Shown here: piece by piece, positions 1 through 17,000 of the stretch
Position numbering within the stretch: position 1 is the first letter of the stretch
Layout of the letters: every line of letters begins with the position of its first letter
Made by a program: the position numbers and the translations under genes
NCBI RefSeq assembly: GCF_050947335.1
Contig: NW_027473340.1
Location: 248,001 to 312,000 of the forward strand
DNA from: Megachile rotundata
Lineage: Eukaryota; Arthropoda; Insecta; Hymenoptera; Megachilidae
Direction: 5' to 3'
DNA length: 64,000 nucleotides
Notes under the pieces: generated by a model
What the model saw: the letters and a program-made list of their open reading frames with translations, nothing else
What the model was told of the DNA's origin: nothing
The model's database searches: none

Positions 1-3000
1 CGTACAATCACAATCATACAATCGCAATCATACAATTACAATCTCCCAAATACAATCTCCCAAATACAATCTCCCAAATACAATCTCCCAAATACAATCA
101 TACAATCACAATCATACCATCACAATCATACAATCACAATCATACAATCACAATCATACAATCACAATCATACTATCACAATCATACAATCACAATCATA
201 CAATCACAATCATACAATCACAATCATACAAGCACAATCATACATTCAAAAACATGCAATCACAATCATACAATCACAATCATGCAATCACAATCATACA
301 ATCAGAATCATACAATCACAATTATTCAATAACAATCGTACAATCACAATCGCACAATCACAATCGCACAACCACAATCAGACAATAACACTCATACAAT
401 CACAACCATACAATCACAATCATACAATCACAATCATACCATCACAATCATACTTTCACAATCATACAATCACAATCATACAATCACAATCATACAATCG
501 CAATCATACATTCACTATCATACAATCTCAATCATACAGTCACAATCATACAATCATAATCATACAATTACAATCATACATCACAATCATACAATCACAA
601 TCATACAATCGTAATCATACAATCACAATCATACAATCACAATCATACAATCATAATCACACAATTACAATCATACATCACAATCATACAATCACAATCA
701 TACAATCGCAATCATACAATCACAATCATACAATCGCAATCATACAATTACAATCTCCCAAATACAATCTCCCAAATACAATCTCCCAAATACAATCATA
801 CAATCACAATCATACAATCACAATCATACAATCACAATCATACAATCACAATCATACAATCACAATCATACAATCACAATCATACAATCACAATCATACT
901 ATCACAATCATACAAACACAATCATACAATCACAATCATACAATCACAATCATACAATCACAATCATACAATTACAATCATACATCACAATCATACAATC
1001 ACAATCATACAATCGCAATCATACAATCACAATCATACAATCACAATCATGCAATCACAATCATACAATCATATTCATACAATCACAATCATACAATCAC
1101 AATCGTACATTCACAATCGTACAATCACAATCGCACAACCACAATCAGACAATCACACTCATACAATCACAATCATACAATCACAATCATACAATCACAA
1201 TCATACAATCACAATCATACAATCACAATCATACAATCACAATCATACAATCACAATCATATAATCACAATCATACAATCACAATCATACATTCAAAATC
1301 ATGCAATCACAATCATACAATCACAATCATGCAATCACAATCATACAATCAGAATCATACAATCACAATCATTCAATAACAATCGTACAATCACAATCGC
1401 ACAATCACAATCGCACAACCACAATCAGACAATCACACTCATACAATCAAAACCATACAATCACAATCATACAATCACAATCATACCATCACAATCATAC
1501 TTTCACAATCATACAATCACAATCATACAATCACAATCATACAATCACAATCATACAATCACAATCATACAATCACAATCATACAATCATAATCATACAA
1601 TCACAATCATACAATCACAATCATACAATCAATATCATACAATCACAATCATACAATCGCAAGCATACAATCACAATCATACAATCACAATCATACAATC
1701 ACAATCATACAATCGCAATCATACAATCACAATCATACAATCTCAATCATACAATCACAATCATAGAATCATAATCATACAATTACAATCATACATCACA
1801 ATCATACAATCACAATCATACAATCGCAATCATACAATCACTATCATACAATCACAATCATACAATCATAATCATACAATTACAATCATACATCACAATC
1901 ATACAATCACAATCATACAATCACAATCATGCAATCACAATCATACAATCAGAATCATACAATCACAATCATTCAATAACAATCATACATTCAAAATCAT
2001 GCAATCACAATCATACAATCACAATCATGCAATCACAATCATACAATCAGAATCATACAATCACAATCATTCAATAACAATCGTACAATCACAATCGTAC
2101 AATCACAATCGCACAACCACAATCAGACAATCACACTCATACAATCACAATCATACAATCACAATCATACAATCACAATCATACAATCACAATCATACAA
2201 TCGCAATCATACAATCAGAATCATACAAACACAATCATACTATCACAATCGTACAATCACAATCGTACAATCACAATCGCACAACCACAATCAGACAATC
2301 ACAATTATACAATCACAATCATACAATCACAATCATACAATCACAATCATACAATCACAATCGTACAATCACAATCGTACAATCACAATCATACTTTCAC
2401 AATCATACTATCACAATCATACAATCACAATCATACAATCACAGTCATACAATCACAATCATACAATCACAATCATACTTTCACAATCATACAATCACAA
2501 TCATACAATCACAATCATACAATCACACTCATACAATCACAATCATACAATCACAATCATACAATCGCAAGCATACAATCACAATCATACAATCACAATC
2601 ATACAATCACAATCATACAATCGCAATCATACAATCACAATCATACAATCTCAATCATACAATCACAATCATAGAATCATAATCATACAATTACAATCAT
2701 ACATCACAATCATACAATCGCAATCATACAATCGCAATCATACAATCACAATCATACAATCACAATCATACAATCACAATCATACAATCACAATCATACA
2801 ATCACAATCATACAATCACAATCATACAATCACAATCATGCAATCACAATCATACAATCAGAATCATACAATCACAATCATTCAATAACAATCATACATT
2901 CAAAATCATGCAATCACGATCATACAATCACAATCATGCAATCACAATCATACAATCAGAATCATACAATCACAATCATTCAATAACAATCGTACAATCA

Positions 3001-3289
3001 CAATCGTACAATCACAATCGCACAACCACAATCAGACAATCACACTCATACAATCACAATCATACAATCACAATCATACAATCACAATCATACCATCACA
3101 ATCATACTTTCACAATCATACAATCACAATCATACAATCACAATCATACAATCACAGTCATACAATCACAATCATACAATCACAATCATACTATCACAAT
3201 CATACAATCACAATCATACAATCACAATCATACAATCACAATCATACAATCACAATCATACAATCACAATCATACAATCACAATCATAC
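1..3289 (+). repeat. Array segment left of the first AAAGG marker
   Basis: This is a mosaic of modules found elsewhere. It opens in the middle of a block that matches the array from 7,016 (offset 7,015, then 7,001 by position 1,049). It holds CTCCC clusters at about 43-98 (four copies) and 755-795 (three). Units of 13 bp lie near 577, 674, 981, 1,792, 1,889 and 2,699. Three ATGCAATC blocks with the CAGAATC and CATTCAATAAC variants lie at about 1,301, 1,999 and 2,908; the first two resemble 12,969 and about 13,668 onward. No left boundary of the array is visible. Confidence 0.8.
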
Positions 3290-4561
3290 AAAGGCAAGCA
3301 TACAATCACAATCATACAATCTCAACCATACAATCACAATCATACAATCACAATCATGCAATCACAATCATACAATCATATTCATACAATCACAATCATA
3401 CAATCACAATCGTACATTCACAATCGTACAATCACAATCGCACAACCACAATCAGACAATCACACTCATACAATCACAATCATACAATCACAATCATACA
3501 ATCACAATCATACAATCACAATCATACAATCGCAATCATACAATCACAATCATACTATCACAATCGTACAATCACAATCGTACAATCACACTCATACAAT
3601 CACAATCATACAATCTCAATCATACAATCTCAATCATACAATCACAATCATACAATCATAATCATACGATTACAATCATACATCACAATCATACAATCAC
3701 AATCATACAATCGCAATCATACAATCACAATCATACAATCGCAATCATACAATTGCAATCTCCCAAATACAATCTCCCAAATACAATCTCCCAAATACAA
3801 TCATACAATCACAATCATACAATCACAATCATACAATCATAATCATACAATTACATTCATACATCACAATCATACAATCACAATCATACAATCGCAATCA
3901 TACAATCACAATCATACAATCGCAATCATACAATTACAATCTCCCAAATACAATCTCCCAAATACAATCTCCCAAATACAATCTCCCAAATACAATCATA
4001 CAATCACAATCATACAATCACAATCATACAATCACAATCATACAATCACAATCATACAATCACAATCATACAATCACAATCATACTATCACAACCATACA
4101 ATCACAATCATACAATCACAATCATACCATCACAATCATACTTTCACAATCATACAATCACAATCATACAATCACAATCATACAATCACAATCATACAAT
4201 CACAGTCATACAATCACAATCATACTATCACAATCATGCACTCACAATCATACAATCAGAATCATACAATCACAATCATTCAATAACAATCGTACAATCA
4301 CAATCGTATAATCACAATCGCACAACCACAATCAGACAATAACACTCATACAATCACAATCATACAATCACAATCATACAACCACAATCATACCATCACA
4401 ATCATACTTTCACAATCATACAATCACAATCATACAATCACAATCATACAATCACAGTCATACAATCACAATCATACAATCGCAATCATACTATCACAAT
4501 CATACAATCACAATCATACAATCACAATCATACCATCACAATCATACAATCACAATCATAC
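3290..4561 (+). repeat. Higher-order interval, 1,272 bp
   Basis: The interval runs from the AAAGG unit at 3,290 to the next at 4,562. It holds a CATATTCATAC block at 3,356 and two 13-bp units near 3,677 and 3,858, which agrees with 1,272 = 14 x 91 - 2. CTCCC clusters lie at about 3,760-3,800 and 3,945-3,995, the first following ATTGCAATC instead of the usual ATTACAATC. It ends just after the left edge of the 4,499-bp tandem duplication (about 4,493). Confidence 0.8.
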
Positions 4562-7500
4562 AAAGGCAAGCATACAATCACAATCATACAATCTCAACCA
4601 TACAATCACAATCATACAATCACAATCATGCAATCACAATCATACAATCATATTCATACAATCACAATCATACAATCACAATCGTACATTCACAATCGTA
4701 CAATCACAATCGCACAACCACAATCAGACAATCACACTCATACAATCACAATCATACAATCACAATCATACAATCACAATCATACAATCACAATCATACA
4801 ATCACAATCATACAATCACAATCATACAATCACAATCATACTATCACAATCGTACAATCACAATCGTACAATCACAATCGCACAACCACAATCAGACAAT
4901 CACAATCATACAATCACAATCATACAATCACAATCATACAATCACAATCATACAATCACAATCATACAATCACAATCATACAATCACAATCATACTTTCA
5001 CAATCATACTATCACAATCATACAATCACAATCATACAATCACAGTCATACAATCACAATCATACAATCACAATCATACTATCACAATCATACAATCACA
5101 ATCATACAATCACAATCATACAATCACACTCATACAATCACAATCATACAATCTCAATCATACAATCTCAATCATACAATCACAATCATACAATCATAAT
5201 CATACAATTACAATCATACATCACAATCATACAATCACAATCATACAATCGCAATCATACAATCACAATCATACAATCGCAATCATACAATTACAATCTC
5301 CCAAATACAATCTCCCAAATACAATCTCCCAAATACAATCATACAATCACAATCATACAATCACAAGCATACAATCACAATCATACAATCACAATCATAC
5401 AATCACAATCATACAATCACAATCATGCAATCACAATCATACAATCAGAATCATACAATCACAATCATTCAATAACAATCGTACAATCACAATCGCACAA
5501 TCACAATCGCACAACCACAATCAGACAATCACACTCATACAATCACAACCATACAATCACAATCATACAATCACAATCATACCATCACAATCATACTTTC
5601 ACAATCATACAATCACAATCATACAATCACAATCATACAATCACAATCATACAATCACAGTCATACAATCACAATCATACAATCACAATCATACTATCAC
5701 AATCATACAATCACACTCATACAATCACAATCATACAATCACAATCAAAGAATCACAATCATACAATCACAATCATACAATCGCAAGCATACAATCACAA
5801 TCATACAATCTCAATCATACAATCACAATCATACAATCATAATCATACAATTACAATCATACATCACAATCATACAATCACAATCATACAATCACAATCA
5901 TACAATCACAATCATACAATCACAATCATACAATGACAATCATACAATCACAATCATACTTTCACAATCATACTATCACAATCATACAATCACAATCATA
6001 CAATCACAGTCATACAATCACAATCATACAATCACAATCATACTATCACAATCATACAATCACAATCATACAATCACAATCATACAATCACACTCATACA
6101 ATCACAATCATACAATCTCAATCATACAATCTCAATCATACAATCACAATCATACAATCATAATCATACAATTACAATCATACATCACAATCATACAATC
6201 ACAATCATACAATCGCAATCATACAATCACAATCATACAATCGCAATCATACAATTACAATCTCCCAAATACAATCTCCCAAATACAATCTCCCAAATAC
6301 AATCATACAATCACAATCATACAATCACAATCATACAATCACAATCATACAATCACAATCATACAATCACAATCATGCAATCACAATCATACAATCAGAA
6401 TCATACAATCACAATCATTCAATAACAATCGTACAATCACAATCGCACAATCACAATCGCACAACCACAATCAGACAATCACACTCATACAATCACAACC
6501 ATACAATCACAATCATACAATCACAATCATACCATCACAATCATACATTCACAATCATACAATCACAATCATACAATCACAATCATACAATCACAATCAT
6601 ACAATCACAGTCATACAATCACAATCATACAATCACAATCATACTATCACAATCATACAATCACACTCATACAATCACAATCATACAATCACAATCAAAG
6701 AATCACAATCATACAATCACAATCATACAATCGCAAGCATACAATCACAATCATACAATCTCAATCATACAATCACAATCATACAATCATAATCATACAA
6801 TTACAATCATACATCACAATCATACAATCACAATCATACAATCGCAATCATACAATCACAATCATACAATCGCAATCATACAATTACAATCTCCCAAATA
6901 CAATCTCCCACATACAATCATACAATCACAATCATACAATCACAATCATACAATCATAATCATACAATTACAATCATACATCACAATCATACAATCACAA
7001 TCATACAATCGCAATCGTACAATCACAATCATACAATCGCAATCATACAATTACAATCTCCCAAATACAATCTCCCAAATACAATCTCCCAAATACAATC
7101 TCCCAAATACAATCATACAATCACAATCATACAATCACAATCATACAATCACAATCATACAATCACAATCATACAATCACAATCATACTATCACAATCAT
7201 ACAATCACAATCATACAATCACAATCATACAATCACAATCATACAAGCACAATCATACATTCAAAAACATGCAATCACAATCATACAATCACAATCATGC
7301 AATCACAATCATACAATAGGAATCATACAATCACAATTATTCAATAACAATCGTACAATCACAATCGCACAATCACAATCGCACAACCACAATCAGACAA
7401 TAACACTCATACAATCACAACCATACAATCACAATCATACAATCACAATCATACCATCACAATCATACTTTCACAATCATACAATCACAATCATACAATC

Positions 7501-9060
7501 ACAATCATACAATCGCAATCATACAATCACTATCATACAATCTCAATCATACAGTCACAATCATACAATCATAGTCATACAATTACAATCATACATCACA
7601 ATCATACAATCACAATCATACAATCGTAATCATACAATCACAATCATACAATCACAATCATACAATCATAATCACACAATTACAATCATACATCACAATC
7701 ATACAATCACAATCATACAATCGCAATCATACAATCACAATCATACAATCGCAATCATACAATTACAATCTCCCAAATACAATCTCCCAAATACAATCAT
7801 ACAATCACAATCATACAATCACAATCATACAATTACAATCATACAATCACAATCATACAATCACAATCATACAATCACAATCATACAATCACAATCATAC
7901 TATCACAATCATACAAACACAATCATACAATCACAATCATACAATCACAATCATACAATCACAATCATACAATTACAATCATACATCACAATCATACAAT
8001 CACAATCATACAATCGCAATCATACAATCACAATCATACAATCACAATCATGCAATCACAATCATACAATCATATTCATACAATCACAATCATACAATCA
8101 CAATCGTACATTCACAATCGTACAATCACAATCGCACAACCACAATCAGACAATCACACTCATACAATCACAATCATACAATCACAATCATACAATCACA
8201 ATCATACAATCACAATCATACAATCACAATCATGCAATCACAATCATACAATCATATTCATACAATCACAATCATACAATCACAATCGTACATTCACAAT
8301 CGTACAATCACAATCGCACAACCACAATCAGACAATCACACTCATACAATCACAATCATACAATCACAATCATACAATCACAATCATACAATCACAATCA
8401 TACAATCACAATCATACAATCACAATCATATAATCACAATCATACAATCACAATCATACATTCAAAATCATGCAATCACAATCATACAATCACAATCATG
8501 CAATCACAATCATACAATCAGAATCATACAATCACAATCATTCAATAACAATCGTACAATCACAATCGCACAATCACAATCGCACAACCACAATCAGACA
8601 ATCACACTCATACAATCAAAACCATACAATCACAATCATACAATCACAATCATACTATCACAATCATACTTTCACAATCATACAATCACAATCATACAAT
8701 CACAGTCATACAATCACAATCATACAATCACAATCATACAATCACAATCGCACAACCACAATCAGACAATCACACTCATACAATCACAATCATACAATCA
8801 CAATCATACAATCATAATCACACAATTACAATCATACATCACAATCATACAATCACAATCATACAATCGCAATCATACAATCACAATCATACAATCGCAA
8901 TCATACAATTACAATCTCCCAAATACAATCTCCCAAATACAATCATACAATCACAATCATACAATCACAATCATACAATTACAATCATACAATCACAATC
9001 ATACAATCACAATCATACAATCACAATCATACCATCACAATCATACAATCACAATCATAC
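4562..9060 (+). repeat. Higher-order repeat, 4,499 bp
   Basis: The interval is AAAGG to AAAGG and contains nine 13-bp units, near 5,219, 5,860, 6,181, 6,810, 6,977, 7,591, 7,689, 7,983 and 8,837. That agrees with 4,499 = 313 x 14 + 9 x 13. CTCCC clusters start near 5,295, 6,258, 6,887, 7,061, 7,770 and 8,916. The CATATTCATAC block occurs at 4,628 and as a doublet at 8,050 and 8,232. ATGACAATC occurs once, at 5,933. Most of the interval is repeated 4,499 bp downstream. Two adjacent base changes (AATAGG for AATCAG near 7,318-7,319) distinguish it from the second copy. Confidence 0.85.
8050..8346 (+). repeat. CATATTCATAC block doublet, 182-bp spacing
   Basis: Two copies of a block of about 115 bp start with ATGCAATC at 8,050 and 8,232. 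Each contains CATATTCATAC, CGTACATTCAC, CGCACAACC and CAGACAATCACACTC in the same order. Confidence 0.85.
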
Positions 9061-12000
9061 AAAGGCAAGCATACAATCACAATCATACAATCTCAACCAT
9101 ACAATCACAATCATACAATCACAATCATGCAATCACAATCATACAATCATATTCATACAATCACAATCATACAATCACAATCGTACATTCACAATCGTAC
9201 AATCACAATCGCACAACCACAATCAGACAATCACACTCATACAATCACAATCATACAATCACAATCATACAATCACAATCATACAATCACAATCATACAA
9301 TCACAATCATACAATCACAATCATACAATCACAATCATACTATCACAATCGTACAATCACAATCGTACAATCACAATCGCACAACCACAATCAGACAATC
9401 ACAATCATACAATCACAATCATACAATCACAATCATACAATCACAATCATACAATCACAATCATACAATCACAATCATACAATCACAATCATACTTTCAC
9501 AATCATACTATCACAATCATACAATCACAATCATACAATCACAGTCATACAATCACAATCATACAATCACAATCATACTATCACAATCATACAATCACAA
9601 TCATACAATCACAATCATACAATCACACTCATACAATCACAATCATACAATCTCAATCATACAATCTCAATCATACAATCACAATCATACAATCATAATC
9701 ATACAATTACAATCATACATCACAATCATACAATCACAATCATACAATCGCAATCATACAATCACAATCATACAATCGCAATCATACAATTACAATCTCC
9801 CAAATACAATCTCCCAAATACAATCTCCCAAATACAATCATACAATCACAATCATACAATCACAAGCATACAATCACAATCATACAATCACAATCATACA
9901 ATCACAATCATACAATCACAATCATGCAATCACAATCATACAATCAGAATCATACAATCACAATCATTCAATAACAATCGTACAATCACAATCGCACAAT
10001 CACAATCGCACAACCACAATCAGACAATCACACTCATACAATCACAACCATACAATCACAATCATACAATCACAATCATACCATCACAATCATACTTTCA
10101 CAATCATACAATCACAATCATACAATCACAATCATACAATCACAATCATACAATCACAGTCATACAATCACAATCATACAATCACAATCATACTATCACA
10201 ATCATACAATCACACTCATACAATCACAATCATACAATCACAATCAAAGAATCACAATCATACAATCACAATCATACAATCGCAAGCATACAATCACAAT
10301 CATACAATCTCAATCATACAATCACAATCATACAATCATAATCATACAATTACAATCATACATCACAATCATACAATCACAATCATACAATCACAATCAT
10401 ACAATCACAATCATACAATCACAATCATACAATGACAATCATACAATCACAATCATACTTTCACAATCATACTATCACAATCATACAATCACAATCATAC
10501 AATCACAGTCATACAATCACAATCATACAATCACAATCATACTATCACAATCATACAATCACAATCATACAATCACAATCATACAATCACACTCATACAA
10601 TCACAATCATACAATCTCAATCATACAATCTCAATCATACAATCACAATCATACAATCATAATCATACAATTACAATCATACATCACAATCATACAATCA
10701 CAATCATACAATCGCAATCATACAATCACAATCATACAATCGCAATCATACAATTACAATCTCCCAAATACAATCTCCCAAATACAATCTCCCAAATACA
10801 ATCATACAATCACAATCATACAATCACAATCATACAATCACAATCATACAATCACAATCATACAATCACAATCATGCAATCACAATCATACAATCAGAAT
10901 CATACAATCACAATCATTCAATAACAATCGTACAATCACAATCGCACAATCACAATCGCACAACCACAATCAGACAATCACACTCATACAATCACAACCA
11001 TACAATCACAATCATACAATCACAATCATACCATCACAATCATACATTCACAATCATACAATCACAATCATACAATCACAATCATACAATCACAATCATA
11101 CAATCACAGTCATACAATCACAATCATACAATCACAATCATACTATCACAATCATACAATCACACTCATACAATCACAATCATACAATCACAATCAAAGA
11201 ATCACAATCATACAATCACAATCATACAATCGCAAGCATACAATCACAATCATACAATCTCAATCATACAATCACAATCATACAATCATAATCATACAAT
11301 TACAATCATACATCACAATCATACAATCACAATCATACAATCGCAATCATACAATCACAATCATACAATCGCAATCATACAATTACAATCTCCCAAATAC
11401 AATCTCCCACATACAATCATACAATCACAATCATACAATCACAATCATACAATCATAATCATACAATTACAATCATACATCACAATCATACAATCACAAT
11501 CATACAATCGCAATCGTACAATCACAATCATACAATCGCAATCATACAATTACAATCTCCCAAATACAATCTCCCAAATACAATCTCCCAAATACAATCT
11601 CCCAAATACAATCATACAATCACAATCATACAATCACAATCATACAATCACAATCATACAATCACAATCATACAATCACAATCATACTATCACAATCATA
11701 CAATCACAATCATACAATCACAATCATACAATCACAATCATACAAGCACAATCATACATTCAAAAACATGCAATCACAATCATACAATCACAATCATGCA
11801 ATCACAATCATACAATCAGAATCATACAATCACAATTATTCAATAACAATCGTACAATCACAATCGCACAATCACAATCGCACAACCACAATCAGACAAT
11901 AACACTCATACAATCACAACCATACAATCACAATCATACAATCACAATCATACCATCACAATCATACTTTCACAATCATACAATCACAATCATACAATCA

Positions 12001-14020
12001 CAATCATACAATCGCAATCATACAATCACTATCATACAATCTCAATCATACAGTCACAATCATACAATCATAGTCATACAATTACAATCATACATCACAA
12101 TCATACAATCACAATCATACAATCGTAATCATACAATCACAATCATACAATCACAATCATACAATCATAATCACACAATTACAATCATACATCACAATCA
12201 TACAATCACAATCATACAATCGCAATCATACAATCACAATCATACAATCGCAATCATACAATTACAATCTCCCAAATACAATCTCCCAAATACAATCATA
12301 CAATCACAATCATACAATCACAATCATACAATTACAATCATACAATCACAATCATACAATCACAATCATACAATCACAATCATACAATCACAATCATACT
12401 ATCACAATCATACAAACACAATCATACAATCACAATCATACAATCACAATCATACAATCACAATCATACAATTACAATCATACATCACAATCATACAATC
12501 ACAATCATACAATCGCAATCATACAATCACAATCATACAATCACAATCATGCAATCACAATCATACAATCATATTCATACAATCACAATCATACAATCAC
12601 AATCGTACATTCACAATCGTACAATCACAATCGCACAACCACAATCAGACAATCACACTCATACAATCACAATCATACAATCACAATCATACAATCACAA
12701 TCATACAATCACAATCATACAATCACAATCATGCAATCACAATCATACAATCATATTCATACAATCACAATCATACAATCACAATCGTACATTCACAATC
12801 GTACAATCACAATCGCACAACCACAATCAGACAATCACACTCATACAATCACAATCATACAGTCACAATCATACAATCACAATCATACAATCACAATCAT
12901 ACAATCACAATCATACAATCACAATCATATAATCACAATCATACAATCACAATCATACATTCAAAATCATGCAATCACAATCATACAATCACAATCATGC
13001 AATCACAATCATACAATCAGAATCGTACAATCACAATCATTCAATAACAATCGTACAATCACAATCGCACAATCACAATCGCACAACCACAATCAGACAA
13101 TCACACTCATACAATCAAAACCATACAATCACAATCATACAATCACAATCATACTATCACAATCATACTTTCACAATCATACAATCACAATCATACAATC
13201 ACAGTCATACAATCACAATCATACAATCACAATCATACAATCACAATCATACAATCATAATCATACAATCACAATCATACAATCACAATCATACAATCAA
13301 TATCATACAATCACAATCATACAATCGCAAGCATACAATCACAATCATACAATCACAATCATACAATCACAATCATACAATCGCAATCATACAATCACAA
13401 TCATACAATCTCAATCATACAATCACAATCATAGAATCATAATCATACAATTACAATCATACATCACAATCATACAATCACAATCATACAATCGCAATCA
13501 TACAATCACAATCATACAATCACAATCATACAATCATAATCATACAATTACAATCATACATCACAATCATACAATCACAATCATACAATCACAATCATGC
13601 AATCACAATCATACAATCAGAATCATACAATCACAATCATTCAATAACAATCATACATTCAAAATCATGCAATCACAATCATACAATCACAATCATGCAA
13701 TCACAATCATACAATCAGAATCATACAATCACAATCATTCAATAACAATCGTACAATCACAATCGTACAATCACAATCGCACAACCACAATCAGACAATC
13801 ACACTCATACAATCACAATCATACAATCACAATCATACAATCACAATCATACCATCACAATCATACCTTCACAATCATACAATCACAATCATACAATCAC
13901 AATCATACAATCACAGTCATACAATCACAATCATACAATCACAATCATACTATCACAATCATACAATCACAATCATACAATCACAATCATACAATCACAA
14001 TCATACAATCACAATCATAC
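9061..14020 (+). repeat. Higher-order repeat, 4,960 bp
   Basis: From 9,061 to 13,248 this matches the previous interval at +4,499, then departs at 13,249 (A, where 8,750 has G). The remainder carries extra modules found also near 1,600-3,000. Ten 13-bp units were counted, consistent with 4,960 = 14 x 355 - 10. CTCCC clusters lie near 9,795, 10,757, 11,390, 11,565 and 12,265. Two single-base changes relative to the first copy are G at 12,862 and G near 13,024. The interval recurs at 42,941-47,900 with the same length. Confidence 0.85.
12549..12845 (+). repeat. CATATTCATAC block doublet, 182-bp spacing
   Basis: Starts lie at 12,549 and 12,731. This is the copy of the 8,050 doublet in the second 4.5-kb repeat. 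Confidence 0.85.
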
Positions 14021-17000
14021 AAAGGCAAGCATACAATCACAATCATACAATCTCAACCATACAATCACAATCATACAATCACAATCATGCAATCACAATC
14101 ATACAATCATATTCATACAATCACAATCATACAATCACAATCGTACATTCACAATCGTACAATCACAATCGCACAACCACAATCAGACAATCACACTCAT
14201 ACAATCACAATCATACAATCACAATCATACAATCACAATCATACAATCGCAATCATACAATCAGAATCATACAATCACAATCATACTATCACAATCGTAC
14301 AATCACAATCGTACAATCACAATCGCACAACCACAATCAGACAATCACAATTATACAATCACAATCATACAATCACAATCATACAATCACAATCATACAA
14401 TCACAATCATACAATCACAATCGTACAATCACAATCATACTTTCACAATCATACTATCACAATCATACAATCACAATCATACAATCACAGTCATACAATC
14501 ACAATCATACAATCACAATCATACTATCACAATCATACAATCACAATCATACAATCACAATCATACAATCACACTCATACAATCACAATCATACAATCTC
14601 AATCATACAATCACACTCATACAATCACAATCATACAATCTCAATCATACAATCTCAATCATACAATCACAATCATACAATCATAATCATACAATTACAA
14701 TCATACATCACAATCATACAATCACAATCATACAATCGCAATCATACAATCACAATCATACAATCGCAATCATACAATTACAATCTCCCAAATACAATCT
14801 CCCAAATACAATCTCCCAAATACAATCATACAATCACAATCATACAATCACAAGCATACAATCACAATCATACAATCACAATCATACAATCACAATCATA
14901 CAATCACAATCATGCAATCACAATCATACAATCAGAATCATACAATCACAATCATTCAATAACAATCGTACAATCACAATCGCACAATCACAATCGCACA
15001 ACCACAATCAGACAATCACACTCATACAATCACAACCATACAATCACAATCATACAATCACAATCATACCATCACAATCATACTTTCACAATCATACAAT
15101 CACAATCATACAATCACAATCATACAATCACAATCATACAATCACAGTCATACAATCACAATCATACAATCACAATCATACTATCACAATCATACAATCA
15201 CACTCATACAATCACAATCATACAATCACAATCAAAGAATCACAATCATACAATCACAATCATACAATCGCAAGCATACAATCACAATCATACAATCTCA
15301 ATCATACAATCACAATCATACAATCATAATCATACAATTACAATCATACATCACAATCATACAATCACAATCATACAATCACAATCATACAATCACAATC
15401 ATACAATGACAATCATACAATCACAATCATACTTTCACAATCATACTATCACAATCATACAATCACAATCATACAATCACAGTCATACAATCACAATCAT
15501 ACAATCACAATCATACTATCACAATCATACAATCACAATCATACAATCACAATCATACAATCACACTCATACAATCACAATCATACAATCTCAATCATAC
15601 AATCTCAATCATACAATAACAATCATACAATCATAATCATACAATTACAATCATACATCACAATCATACAATCACAATCATACAATCGCAATCATACAAT
15701 CACAATCATACAATCGCAATCATACAATTACAATCTCCCAAATACAATCTCCCAAATACAATCTCCCAAATACAATCTCCCAAATACAATCATACAATCA
15801 CAATCATACAATCACAATCATACAATCACAATCATACAATCACAATCATACAATCACAATCATACAATCACAATCATACAATCACAATCATACAATCACA
15901 ATCATACAATCACAATCATGCAATCACAATCATACAATCAGAATCATACAATCACAATCATTCAATAACAATCGTACAATCACAATCGCACAATCACAAT
16001 CGCACAACCACAATCAGACAATCACACTCATACAATCACAACCATACAATCACAATCATACAATCACAATCATACCATCACAATCATACTTTCACAATCA
16101 TACAATCACAATCATACAATCACAATCATACAATCACAATCATACAATCACAGTCATACAATCACAATCATACAATCACAATCATACTATCACAATCATA
16201 CAATCACACTCATACAATCACAATCATACAATCACAATCAAAGAATCACAATCATACAATCACAATCATACAATCGCAAGCATACAATCACAATCATACA
16301 ATCTCAATCATACAATCACAATCATACAATCATAATCATACAATTACAATCATACATCACAATCATACAATCACAATCATACAATCGCAATCATACAATC
16401 ACAATCATACAATCGCAATCATACAATTACAATCTCCCAAATACAATCTCCCACATACAATCATACAATCACAATCATACAATCACAATCATACAATCAT
16501 AATCATACAATTACAATCATACATCACAATCATACAATCACAATCATACAATCGCAATCGTACAATCACAATCATACAATCGCAATCATACAATTACAAT
16601 CTCCCAAATACAATCTCCCAAATACAATCTCCCAAATACAATCTCCCAAATACAATCATACAATCACAATCATACAATCACAATCATACAATCACAATCA
16701 TACAATCACAATCATACAATCACAATCATACTATCACAATCATACAATCACAATCATACAATCACAATCATACAATCACAATCATACAAGCACAATCATA
16801 CATTCAAAAACATGCAATCACAATCATACAATCACAATCATGCAATCACAATCATACGATCAGAATCATACAATCACAATTATTCAATAACAATCGTACA
16901 ATCACAATCGCACAATCACAATCGCACAACCACAATCAGACAATAACACTCATACAATCACAACCATACAATCACAATCATACAATCACAATCATACCAT

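Larger units (their letters stand above)
4493..13248 (+). repeat. 4,499-bp tandem duplication
   Basis: 4,493-8,991 and 8,992-13,248 match at a constant offset of 4,499. The left edge is the mismatch 4,492 T / 8,991 A, and the right edge is 8,750 G / 13,249 A. Markers at 4,562/9,061, 5,933/10,432 and 8,050/12,549 hold the same spacing, so no unit has been gained or lost between these markers since the duplication. Only a handful of point differences were seen. Confidence 0.88.

Noticed and set aside
8232..9698. Overlapping open frames repeated at 42,112-43,578 with identical translation
   Set aside because: The match reflects the recent 33.9-kb DNA duplication, not protein conservation. Overlapping frames of the same block translate equally well.
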